From positions 221,017 through 285,016 of the forward strand of contig MNCI01021506.1 in NCBI GenBank assembly GCA_015680685.1: a DNA stretch of 64,000 nt. The letters are read 5' to 3'. Positions 1 through 12,200 of this stretch are shown in pieces; position 1 is the stretch's first letter; every line of letters begins with the position of its first letter. The translations under genes and the position numbers were made by a program. The notes under the pieces are model-generated. The model was given only the letters and a program-made list of their open reading frames with translations. It did not search any database and was not told the origin of the DNA. The DNA is from Gnetum montanum (lineage: Eukaryota > Streptophyta > Gnetopsida > Gnetales > Gnetaceae).

Positions 1-234
1 GGTTCATCGTCATGGGTCATGAGTCATGAATGAACATGACGAAGGATGGATGCTTGTTCAACATTTTTAAAAATCTGTTTGCTTATAAAGCAACGAATCC
101 CACCAGCACATGGCCAATGGCCATATGCAACCTCATGGTGCTCTGTTTTTACTTTCCCCTTCATCATGACTAGTGCTGATTTTCCAGAAAGGTTTTGGAT
201 CATTGTACGTGAGGTGAGTTACTGGGCTGTGCCT

Positions 235-296
235 AGTTTAGTTAAGTTGTGTCTTCTTATAATGCAGTTTAGTTAAGTCGTGTCTTCTTATAATGT
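235..296. repeat. Two-copy tandem duplication, 31-bp unit
   Basis: Units 235-265 and 266-296 share the core GTTAAGT-GTGTCTTCTTATAATG and differ at only two positions. It is a local duplication with no coding context. Confidence 0.9.
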
Positions 297-578
297 AGTC
301 ATCTTTAACGTGGTTGTATGGCACTACTCACAGGTAGTCCCTAGGGTGGTACCCACAAGTTGTGGTTGAACAAAAGTATTAGCAGACCTGATTTGTTATA
401 ACTTTGGTTGAGGCTTGAGGCTTAATTTCAGTTTTGAAAATATTGGATTGAGTAACAAAAGGGTTTCATTTTATTGCTGTCATTTTGGTTGTTTCAAAAA
501 TTATATGTTTGGCATTATGGCTCTTGACTAAGGAAATGGATTCAATGCTCTCCATACCTTTGCAAATTTTCTTGCTTC

Positions 579-798
579 AGTTTAATGGTGATATTGCAAT
601 CTTATGTGCAATTTTTAAGCATTAACAATATTTTGGATTTACATTGTACTTGTTCTATATTTTACAATGTATATTTATGATATATGAGAGTTTAATGGTG
701 ATATTGCAATCTTATGTGCAATTTTTAAGCATTAACAATATTTTGGATTTACATTGTACTTGTTCTATATTTTACAATGTATATTTATGATATATGAG
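579..798. repeat. Two-copy tandem duplication, 110-bp unit
   Basis: Units 579-688 and 689-798 read as identical, starting AGTTTAATGGTGATATTGC. The identity of a long AT-rich unit implies a recent duplication, or a possible assembly artefact. It lies about 1.9 kb upstream of the kinase start codon. Confidence 0.93.
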
Positions 799-1852
799 AT
801 TTTATTTTTTAAAAAGACCAATATATTTAAATTTTCTTTATCACGTCCCCGGGTACAAACCCGTCCCCACTCTTTCTTGAGGCACACGTACCTAAACACG
901 TTCAGAATCACGAATCCTTGATTCCTCGCTTCCATGAATCGAATTCTTTTGATGCATAGTTGAATATGTAGGAAAGAAAAAACGAAATGGGGACAAGGGA
1001 AACAGATTTACACAATCTCTATATATTTAAAGTATTAAGGATTTGCACTCATGCTTTGTGTTTGCGTGTTGTATCACGATTTGTTTTCAATTTTCATGAA
1101 GATTTTGCTGTGCTGTGTGTTGCATGGTCGTTGTCTGTGGTCTCCGTGAAAACGTCTTGACGAACCAGAAATTGCGTATCCGAAATTCCATCTTCGCACG
1201 CAAAGGCAGGGTCGCACTTTCTTTGAGCTGTCTCCAATTATTGGTGGGCAATCAATCCGAGACTTTCAATTCCTCCTCTCCTAAAGTCAAATTTAAAATT
1301 TTATCCTTAATCAAGTGCTATCATTTACATTTAGTTTGATGTAATCTACATTTATTACTTCAACATCTGCGTCCTGGTATGCGAGGCGGATTACGCTCTT
1401 TATCCGTGGTGTCGGCCATGAGCAGATGCAGGTAATTTTGGCCACAATTTCTGATCACAATTTCTGAATGCTTGTTCTCTTGATAAATTTGGAAGTGGTG
1501 TCACTCTTTCCAGTTTTTATTTCTAGCTACTCCATCAGGTTTCCTTTATCTATCCTTTATGTATCTTTAAAGATGAGTGTGTTAAGCGACACATTCGAAA
1601 GACCTGTAAAATTTTCTTATTTAAGATTATTTTTTTTATTTGGAAATGCCATTTAGATGCGTAGTATCAAAACACCAATCACATTGAATTTGACTATGGT
1701 ATAAAATACTCTATTGCTAGCAATGTTAAACTTCAATGTGAAAACTAGGCTTTGCTAATAATATTACTTTCTCTTAAAAGGTGTACCTTTTGAATTACCT
1801 GTTTTGGTTTTTACCTTTGGTCCCGTCGTTGCTATCAGCTTTTGTCTTGTTG

Positions 1853-1908
1853 GAGGTGAACGGGTCATCTTGCAACTTTGGAGGTGAACGGGTCATCTTG
1901 CAACTTTG
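1853..1908. repeat. Two-copy tandem duplication, 28-bp unit
   Basis: Units 1853-1880 and 1881-1908 are identical (GAGGTGAACGGGTCATCTTG followed by CAACTTTG). They lie about 770 bp upstream of the kinase ATG, so they could fall in the promoter or 5' leader. Confidence 0.93.
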
Positions 1909-2230
1909 TGCTCTGTTAAAGGCTTTTGGTCTGACGCGGTAAAATCTTCGTTGCTTTATGGCATATGCTTGGTGCTGCAGATTATTCTGTTCACAATCGC
2001 AAACGGATTACTTCTGATGCAGTAAAAGCTTTATGGATTCCGTCCATTTCTTTCGTTCGCCAAAGACCCGCTTGCTATGAAACTCCGTTTTCGTGCGACG
2101 TCATCAAGTGTATGCATGGGGTTTGACTTGAGAGAGTTTGCGAATTGCAATTTGCCATCGCAAGTGGCAGGAGTGGCGGTGCCTGAAATTAAACGCTTGT
2201 CTTCTCTTGTTTGCTCTTGTCGCCGCAGTT

Positions 2231-2680
2231 GCATGTTGCACTCCACAATCGCAGGTTTCTATCCCGTTACCGCACGCAGTCGTGTCATCGGGATCCACAC
2301 TGCGAAGTTGCAGCGTTTCTTCTTCGGTTCTTCCTCAGCAACAGTCGTACCCCGAAGTCGTGAAACCAGGCCGCACACCGCAGGCGCAGCATCATCAACT
2401 TCCAGCAGAGCTTGCTTGCTGTCATGTGTGAAATGGAAATGGATTGACAGCATTGCTAAACGGTATTCCCCAGCAGATTCCTCGCCGTAAGCGACGGGAA
2501 GGAGTGGACAAAACTCCGAAGCAGCATCTTCTGCAATTGCGAGTACGGACTTGGCCGGCCGCTGAAAACGTGACGTCGCAAGGGTTTCAGCGAAATCCAA
2601 AGCAGCAGCAGTGTAATTCTGGCCTCCGCCGGTGAGACGTGACGCACCGGGAGCTTCTGAATCAGCGGATCGAGCGTGGA
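2231..2680 (+). promoter_or_regulatory. GC- and CpG-rich promoter-proximal or 5' leader region
   Basis: Base composition changes sharply from AT-rich to GC/CpG-rich from about 2230, and the rich block continues through exon 1 to about 3270. This is what is expected around the start of an expressed plant gene with low CpG methylation. I see no confident TATA box, and open frames here match no known protein. The block is interpreted as core promoter plus 5' untranslated leader of the kinase gene. The exact transcription start is unknown. Confidence 0.5.
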
Positions 2681-3270
2681 ATGAAAATGAAGATGCCCTT
2701 TTGGGGCAAAGGCAAATCCAGGAGGAAGGACAAGATTACGTCGAAGGACGGCAGCTTGCAGGAAGCTCTTCTCAGCAAAAGAATCTCCGCACCGCCGTCC
2801 GCGCCTCCGTCAGAGTGCGCATCGCCGTCACGCAAGAACAGCGGCAGCGGCTTCAGCCCCTCCGGGAGGCCGAGACTTACGCGTGCGACGCCGCTGAGAT
2901 ATCTTTCAGACAAAGAAGTCGGCGTACATCCGAGCCATGTTCCGGACATGCCTTCTGCCTCCGATGGCGACCACAACAGCTCGCCGCGGTCTCCGTCTAG
3001 GTCGCCGCGAGCTCCGGTTACCAGAACGGCCAGTGCTCAGCCGCTGCCGCTGCCGCGCGATCTGATTTCGTCGCCTTTGTCGCCCAGGCCAAGGTCGCCG
3101 CCATTGTCGCCCAGGCCGAGGTCGCCGCCATTGTCACCCAGGTCACCCAGGCCGAGGTCGCCGCCACAACCGCAACCGTTGCGCTTTTCGGGCAGCAGCG
3201 ACGAAGACGATGACAACGATTACGACGAGCCGTCTCTGCCGGACAAGGACGGTCTTCGTCTTCGTCCCGG
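2681..3270 (+). CDS. MAPKKK5: MAPKKK exon 1: basic N-terminus and Ser/Pro-rich regulatory region
   Basis: Encodes residues 1-196 and two bases of codon 197. It starts [18 protein letters not shown], a basic start resembling the YODA group, with further in-frame ATGs at 2687 and 2693. Residues near 130-170 are built of imperfect [11 protein letters not shown] repeats (DNA unit about 30 bp, 3070-3170), giving many S/T-P sites of the kind MAP kinases or GSK3 act on. An acidic patch ([12 protein letters not shown]) follows. The donor CCCGG/GTATAA is chosen because it restores frame with exon 2; a GT at 3252 would not. Confidence 0.88.
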
Positions 3271-6200
3271 GTATAATGTTTAACCAACTGTTGTTCTTTA
3301 ACCCTGTTTATGCTCGTTACAGCTTTAAGTCTGCGTTTTTGGCCTTGTATTCCGTTTCCTACAATTCGGCGGCCTTTATCCAACAGCATGCTATTTCTGG
3401 CATTCTATTGCTTGTAGGCCTCTGGGCTGGACTTGGAATGTCGCGGCTTTTGCGACAATGTCCAGCCAGAGGCCCCTGCCTTTGTTTGTTTCTACTCTAG
3501 GCTAAAATCCGTCGACGGTATTCTAAACAACTCGTCGCACTGCCTGTTGAATCACGTTGTTTGTCAGGGCGGGAACCTTTGGGAACGAGATAAACTGATA
3601 AAGTAGGCTTCAAAGAAACGGGAAATTTGTGTATCTTTGTCAGACATTCCTTTATGTATCCTGTTCTATCTTGTAGCGAAATCATTCATTTTTTGAGTGA
3701 GCGAAAATCTCATGAAAGTTCTTTTCTTTTTGCGCAGGATTGATTTTCATTATAATCGTCCCGAACATGTTTTAGCGTCACCTCCGGCATTGGACGTAGC
3801 CATGGTGGCGAAGTTATCGAAACAGCGCCGTTTGAGGGACGGCGGATACCACATTAACTTCAATTTTCCTCATGCCATTGCGAGAAGTGAACCTGCAACT
3901 GCGATATCAAGTCCTACTCTAAGCCCACGGAGATTCGCGGCCTCTACACCTGGTCCTCAAAATGTGGTGGCTGATGTTTTTTCGCTAATCGCAGACAGAA
4001 GCCAGCTTGGTAGCCCCAGAATTAGGGTTCCGTATCAAGAAACAAGACATTCAATTTCACCTGCGCATTTTCTGCATCCGAGGTTAAGTACAGAGGTTTT
4101 GAATACACGGCATGATGCGCATCCGTTACCTCGGCCCCCAGGGCAAGTTGTCCGTTCCGTGTCTCCTCCGTCTCCGTCGGCAATCCACTACAATAGTTCA
4201 GGACGAATAGAGGCTTCAGTTTCCCTTAATAGTCCAGGAAGATGCGAGGGTGCTGTAGGTCGTTGGCAAAAGGGCAAACTTCTTGGTAGCGGTACATTTG
4301 GCACTGTCTATGTTGGTTTTAACAGGTGAATTAAATGTCATATAGCGCTTTGTTACTATTTTCAAGTAAATAAATATTGAGATTTATTTGCTTTGTGAGA
4401 ATGAAAGTAGAGAATCGGGAGATATGTGTGCGATGAAGGAAGTGCCTCTGATAGCGGATGATGCAAAATGCACCGAAAGTATAAAACAAATGGAACAGGT
4501 ATTCTGAAAGGATGTTCATCATTATATTTCGCCTTTATGGATCATGTGGTCTAACAACGATTAAATGTTCTTTTGTGTTTAAATTTTTCATGCCTGTTTA
4601 AATTATGCTAGAAATCTGTGTTATTCCAATATTTTGATTATTTTATAACACTTTTTGCCCTAAAATAAAGTTAACATACCTGGCTTAAGGCAAAAATGCC
4701 CACATATTTTTTGTGTGCACTCCATTCTCCAATGTTGGCATATTCTTTCTCATTGTTTTGCAGACATACTCCTGTCAAAAATAACGCTGTCAGATTCTGG
4801 GGTTTCAAAATCTCTAGCATCATAAGTGCTTCATTATCACCATCCCATTGAATGATTTGAAGATTGTTTTTATTTCGTCATTAGCTCTACCTGCATAAAT
4901 ATGTTGAAGTTGTCAAGTTTCATTATCTCTGTTATAAACTACTTCATTCCAGAATGCGTTACTATTCTTTTGAATTGCGTGTTTGAAATGCTTTATTGAA
5001 TTAGAATGTCTGCCTTAAGTTGTCAGTGATTTGCGAGCTGAATTGGTAATCTGCCAGTTTGTGAATCAGAAAATTGCGGGGTTGAGTTTTACTTAAGGCA
5101 CATGCCATTTGGGGCATGTTAAAAAAATATATTCTTGATGCCAGTCAGCCTTAAAAAATCATTGGCATATCATCCATTAACCTTTTAACAGTTCGGCCAA
5201 GTTGATGGGATAAAGGCACCATCATGCCGCGAACGACGACATACAACTAAAATTTCAACTTTCTTAACGTCTTTTATCTCTTTTATTGCATATTTTAAGT
5301 TTGTTTCTCATTCTGTTACCTTTTCCCCCAGTTATGTCTTCAGGAGGACATATTTTTGGTTTCAAACATTTCCCGTTCTCAAGCTTTATGAAACATAATT
5401 CTTTCTTTAAAAAAACTTTTCTGATACTACTTTTTGCGTCACCGTTCTTTTCTCTTTTGCCTTGACACTAAGTTTTATTGTTATGTGATCTGCAAAATCA
5501 ATTGTTCTTTTTCATTTTAAACAATCACTTGAACAAATGTCATCACAATAATTACAAGTTAAGAATTTTAAGTGTTTTTTGTATCATAGCAAAGGTTGAT
5601 TAGCAAATTGAAGAAAGACTAAAATTTATTGAATATTTGAAATGTCTCTCAATTGGCTTTGGCAGCTATAAGTTATGTTGGATGAAATTTCCTTTCTCCT
5701 CCATTAAATAATAGAGCATTATACTTTTTAGTGGAAACACAGAGAGAGAGACTTCATGCTTTCTGGTCACCGCTTGCTACAAATGGCTGTCCTTAGGTTT
5801 AGTTTCTTTGTAGCTGTCGGTGGAATTTTTGTGATGTCTTAATTGATCCAAAGTATTCAGGGTTTACATAAAATGGGTACCATTTAATTCGCTGGTTTTG
5901 ATGGTGCCCTTATATAAATCCTTTACATTTCTCATTAATATAGATTTTTTGTATCAGACATAGCTAATATAGATGGGCAGTGTTATTAGCTAATATAGAT
6001 GGGCAGTGTTATTATCATTCATCCAAGCTGCTTTCAGTATGAACTCATTTTCAGTCTCCTTGAAAATGCTGAAATGCACTATCAATTAAATTGTCTTTTT
6101 GAAAGCCTTATTGTTCATTTAATGTATAATGTGATAGCAGATTTTTTTAGTTAAATAAAAGTAACTGAAACTGAATTTGTATTTACATCCACTAAGACCT

Positions 6201-9200
6201 TATAGATCTGTCGCACCAGTTTCAGAATTCCTTTTATTTTTACATAACTTAGTGTAGCCTACTGGAATCAAACTTGTGACGTAGGTTTTCCAGGCCAAGA
6301 CTCTTACCACTAAGCTAATACCTTATTGTTATTTTAAGAATTTTATGTTTTCTTATGCCTCATTTTATGAAAATTATGTCTTTAAAACTTCCAAGGTGAA
6401 TTGCCAAATTAAAATTACTCACTGGCTTATTGAGAGTTAAGTTTATGAAAAATAATCAATTTCTATGATTTGTTGAAATATTGCCATCGTTCTTCTGAAA
6501 TTCAAGTTTGGTTCTTTGAAATGAATTCATGCTTAAATTCTTAAACAAGTGCTATAACAATCTTTTTGACATATGTAGGGGAACCTTAGCTATATGCATT
6601 TAATTCATGTAGGACTTATCCTAGAATGTGTTAGTTTGCGATATTCCACCAATGAATGCAAGCAACGTCACCTCGTTGATCAATTGTTAAAAGCATGATT
6701 GGTGTTGGTTGGCCTTAAACCTATTGATTTCATCTGAATTGATAAAATTAATCAATAAGAATTTCTTCTTGGTGCTTGCTTTCAGGAAATCAGCCATCTT
6801 CGGAATCTGGAGCACCCAAATATTGTGCGATACTATGGCAGTGAATGTGTGGGTGATACTGGGTGTATGCCATTTTAATTGAATTTATGATAGTTATAAC
6901 TGTGGGCCACATTGGACACCCTGACAAGAAATGTGTTTATTGTTGAATTTACAGACTGAGGATTGCTTCTACATATACTTGGAGTATGTTCCTGGAGGAT
7001 CAATTCACAAATTACTTGCTGAGTATGGGCCGCTTGAAGAGCCTGTGATAAGATTGTACACTCGGCAAATCCTTTCTGGATTAGCGTACTTACACAATAT
7101 GCAGACTGTTCACAGGTATCAAAATTTTCTGATGTTTGGATTATCAGTTTACATAATTTCTTGGTTATTTTACTAATTTTGCTTAAGAGAAAAGTGTATT
7201 TGCAGACTGTGCAAACAAAGCATAGAAGATGAAGAACATATTTTTTTATTTTGCCCATCTTTGGCACACATTTGAATGAATTTTACTATTAATTGTAATC
7301 TGCTGATTGTTTTCTTTCAAATTGACCCTATCTGCTTGGGGCATTACATCAATGATGCTTTCAACTTCCTTCAACAATATGTTGAGGCCTTGTAACTGTC
7401 CAACAAATCCTTTGTGATTTCCTGGACATAATAAAAATTTCCAGTTTCCAGTGTATTAATAATGTACCATGTTCCCTTATCTCTAGCAAATAAACTTCTT
7501 GATAATGAATTCTGAATTATATCTTCTGCATTCAATAGATCCGTAGGGTCTGAATGTAATTAAAAATTCTTATATCTTTTGCAGAGATATTAAAGGTGCA
7601 AATATTCTTGTGGACACTACTGGAAAGGTCAAGCTTGCAGATTTTGGTATGGCTAAGCATGTAAGAACTTCTCTGAAGTTATAGAAAATCTATTTGTTAA
7701 AATGCTCGTAAATATTGAACTTGTGTGGTGGTTATCAATGTCAGTTATAAATCTTTTTTCCATAGTTTTGCATGTATGGTTCTTTTACTTCATCTTCATG
7801 GTCGATTTTAATGTTCTAGCTTCTAGAATGTGCAGGCCTCGTTCGGTATTATTTTAATTATATTTAAATGTTTCATATGCTGGGTATATGTAATAAGAGA
7901 ATGCTGTTGAAAACATGATAATATTCTTGAATTTTTTATATAATGAAGTAATTGAACTGTCATCCTTTTACCAATGTCACTTTTTTTGGTGTCAGCTAAT
8001 CAAACTTACAAAATGCTGATACAGATGGTGGATTGTTTTTTATTCCAAAGAATTCTGGATCACTGATCGCTCAGAATTGTAACCTGGAATTGACATGAAT
8101 CATGATATTGCAAGAACATTAATAGATTTCTAATAATTTTAAAAAATATATGCAATTTTTATTGATGAGACAAAAAACAACCTAGAATTGCACAGAATCC
8201 CTCAGAATCATTGGGAATTGTGATCCTGAATGGCCTATAACCACAATCTGACGCCAATCTGGATTTTGTTGAGCAGGATCATGATTTTGATCTGTATTTC
8301 ATAAGTATGCATTTGATTGCAGCTGATTGCTTCCACTTGTTGTCTTCACAATCTGTGCAATAGCTAGTTTCCATGCCTCGGAAATTCTTGCATGTTTGCT
8401 TGAACACTATCTTTCTCTTTTTTTACCTGTTTTTTCTCCTAAATATCTAGAAAGAAGATTTTAAAATAATGAATTTAAATATAGATGAACCAAGGAACAT
8501 GGGCAAGGCTTATTATAGAAATATCCAATCTAAAAATAGTATAAAAAATTGGAATATTTACCTTCATGATACCCACTTTTTTGCAACCTCAATTTACAGG
8601 TTCAATTCATCTGCTTTAAAACCGTTTGTCCGGCCCCCAAACGGTGGCCTGACTAGAGTGTAAAATACCATAGCAGTAACTTGATTTGCAAAGAAAAACA
8701 AAGAACACTCATAGTGTCAATGTAATAACATTAACAGAAACAATAATAAACGAACAGGTATAAAGCATTAAAGCTCGAACGGACAGGAACCTGTAGCAAT
8801 ATGTGGAAACTAGGATAGGACTTTAATGCTTGCAACCAAATCTAATTTACTACTACAGAAATCACAACTAATACCGAATCTGACAATAACAATAACTTAG
8901 CACATGATCAAATGTATTACAATCTTGTAACCAAGCTTATCATAAATTGGTAGCAGAAGGCAGTATATAAATGAATATAAACATACATTGATAACACTTT
9001 ATAATCAGCAAGAATTTAATTATGCTTCATAAAAAATTGTTAGAGAAATAGCACATAAACATATATCAATGTTCCACAGTAACATCCAAGCTGCCAAATA
9101 AGCACTGCTCTCAGAGCCCTACTCAGGCATAAATAGAGAAATTGAGATTACAACTTTTCCAGCCTTAAAACAGACTATACCCAAAGAGATTGGGCAAACC

Positions 9201-12200
9201 GAACTGAGTCCTTCCGTCGACAGTATGTTCTGCTTGTACCTCAAAATCTTGCTTATGCCACATATATGGAAAAATTAAATCAAGGGAGGAATGAGACACA
9301 GTCCTACTAAAGATAACCTTCTCATAATGCACCTATGGCTACAGGTAGGATTGAAGGATGTTCACCGCCAAAAAGAAATGGGGTTCCATCTTCAGTACAA
9401 GGTTAACATGCAACGGGGTAATCAATGAGCAGATATCAAGGGATTAGCAAGATCAGGATTTTCATTGAACAGTTGATAACAATGGATGCAACTAAAGTTC
9501 TATCAAAGAATTATGTAATCTGTAAAGTAATACTGTCTTTCCGTATGCCTGAGACTTTCAGATAAGAGACACGTTCAACAAGCTTGTAGGATTCAAACTT
9601 GGAGGATTCAAACTTACATGAACAGACAAGCCACAAGCAGGCAAGATCTCTCATTTCACAATAGATTATCAACAATCGGCAAGAACTTAGATTTCAACAA
9701 ATAGATAACACAAACTTGCTTATCTTCTACTGGTGCTTGGTGGCCAGTTAGAATCCCCAAGTAAGAACCTGGTACGACTATGTGTATACCGCATATGCTC
9801 AAACCGTCACTATCGTAGACAGCAAATCTGTTGAGTTAATGTCCAGTTACTCTCATGAAAGGAATTTCACAAATTGTTTTGTAACATTGATTGACAAGTC
9901 CACAAGAAATCCAATTCATTCATATTACTAAAACGATGGTTATAAATTAATGAAAACAAATTCTCCAAAAAAGATTGGAGCAAACACTTGATCTAAAAAT
10001 ATTCATGAGATGATTTGCATGAATCCTTACAATACCAAAATAGTGAAAAATTTAATGAGATTGCAGCGAATGTGGGATAGGATAAGTACTGCTTGCTAGA
10101 ATAAGAATGTGGAATATGAAAGGTACTCTTGGATAAGGTTATCTTCTCCTCACAGAAGGAAAATGGATTAACTATTTTAAATTTGGGTTTTCTGTTTGTA
10201 TATCCTATCTTGGAAATTCTTCATTTAATAATTTTTAAAGATAATTTTCTATGTTATCCAAAATTTCATTTTCTTTTACCAAAATTTAGAAGCATGAAAA
10301 TATAGAAATCCTAAATCTAACACCATGTGAAACATAATCATGCAGTTAGCTTTAAAACCTAATTTTAGGTAACATCCATAAACACATCACGAAGTATAAA
10401 GAAGCAAATAAAAGGCACCAAGAGATAATATAATATACCACCTAATATTCATTCTGAAACAATGCAAAGGCATGGTGTCAACCAAAGCTAGGCAGATGAA
10501 TTGATACTGTGAAACAAAGCAAGTGCAGGCTTTCAAGCAAAACTGGGCAGACAGATTGATATTTCAACACAACGCAAATGCATGCTGTCCAGTGGAACTG
10601 TGCAGAAAACATTTGTGATGTGGCAGTAGGTATGGCAATTAGGCTTTTATAATTAAGGTTAGGCTTAATTTTTTTCATCCATGTATACACGTATACACGT
10701 TCAATTTCCTTCCGTATTTCTAAGGCACATATATCGTTGATTTAAATACATTGCCTTTGGCTTTCTAGTTTGCATCATATCATCATTCACAATTCTTCAT
10801 GGTAGCCAGTGTTACCTGGGAGTGTATTTCTGCTAAAAAGTTGGTGCTTCATGTGTTTGGGATTGGAGGCACAGTCTAGAGTGCAATTTCAAATCATGCT
10901 TGAAAATTGTTGGTCCACACTATGTGTTAATTCTTCCTAGTAGCTGTAGAGTGTGTTCGTATCTGGGCATGCCCATGTTAGGCATTTGATTCATCATTGC
11001 ATGTGGATGATAGGTGTTTCTTTTTGGTATACGGTGTATCCAAATCTAGTTGGGCCAGTGCACACTGCATTTACTTTTGCAGTATGCAGCTGCATGATGG
11101 GCTTTTGTTGTGTATGGGTTTGCAATGGATGTCGACATTTGCATGGATATGTATAATGGGCATCGTCATTGCACGCGGGAGGCTCATGTTGTAGTCACGG
11201 AAAAAACATTATAATTTAGTTTATAGATCTTTGTTGAAATTAAGAATGAACTTTGAAGATTTGACTGTAGTCAAAGTCAAGTAGACTAAAGTGAAGGGAT
11301 GAAGACAAAATAGTAGTATGGTACCAATTTTCCTTCTTGTGCCTTTAATTCTTTGTGGTATGTTAGTTGTTTGTCAACTAATCAGGCAAGATCAATATAT
11401 ATAGTTTGTGTTTATTGACTTGTTTTCCATTTAAATGTCAACATCTTTGTAAAAGGGTCTGCAAACTATAATTTTTTGCGATGTCCTAAACTTGTGCTCA
11501 ACAATTGCTTCTATCTCACTTAAAGAAAAACTAGTCTGGGTCCCACCCGTGTTTTAAGTTTGCTGTTCTGCTTTCTCATCCACTTATGCTTCCAAATGAT
11601 GTTTTTTTTTTCCTTTCTTTGAAAATGTAAAACATTGTAATCTGGACAAGTTTCCATTGATTAGTATCAGGGAACAACATTGTTAGGCTTTAATAAATTG
11701 CATCTTTTCAAATGTTTTGGAGCTTTGGACAAATAAGAAAACACTATGGTCAAAATTTTTGTTTGTGTCTAAGAGAATCCTCATGTACTTAAGTGCAAAC
11801 CAGATTTTATAAACTGGTAATAAATCTATCTGTGTACTGCATACTTCCTCATTGGGAAGTTCATCTCTTTCTTCTTCTGTCTCTGTATTTTTAAAGATAA
11901 CTGCTGCTTTGAAAGATGCATGCAGATAGTACTGGTTTTTTAGGATGCAGATCAAGGGGCAGGTATTTCTTTTTCTTATACCTCTTCCTAAGAGCCACCT
12001 TTTGCACCTGCAATATCACAGTCAACAATTGCATGATTGGTTTCTTCACCACCTTGATCTTGGAGAGCTTGCTTGGGCTACACCTGTGAATTTCAAAACC
12101 TTCAAAAGGGCAAGCTCACCCATCATTTTCACGAGCTGGTTGAGCATGTCCTCTTTAGAATTTGCTCACAGTTGATGAACCTTAATTTTTTCTATATCTG

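Larger units (their letters stand above)
1..2230. other. 5' flanking region of the MAPKKK gene, no gene seen
   Basis: AT-rich sequence with only short chance reading frames and no recognisable protein similarity in any frame. It holds three exact or near-exact two-copy tandem duplications, listed separately. The promoter of the downstream kinase gene should lie in its right part or just beyond, but I cannot place a TATA box or transcription start with confidence. Confidence 0.6.
4499..6785 (+). other. MAPKKK intron 3
   Basis: A 2.29-kb AT-rich intron. It contains two tRNA-like relics and one short tandem duplication, listed separately. No coding sequence is seen in it. Confidence 0.85.

Noticed and set aside
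2031-2640. Several overlapping 60-137-codon frames on both strands upstream of the kinase ATG
   Set aside because: They arise from GC-rich leader sequence with few stops, overlap each other in all frames and resemble no protein.
2639-2680. A longer N-terminus for the kinase starting at 2639
   Set aside because: The codon there is GTG, not ATG. The first in-frame ATG is 2681 and gives the family-like basic start.
5030-5100. Functional tRNA gene
   Set aside because: A- and B-box-like strings are present but no cloverleaf or acceptor stem can be formed; scored as a SINE-type relic. The same holds for 6230-6320 and 12934-13010.
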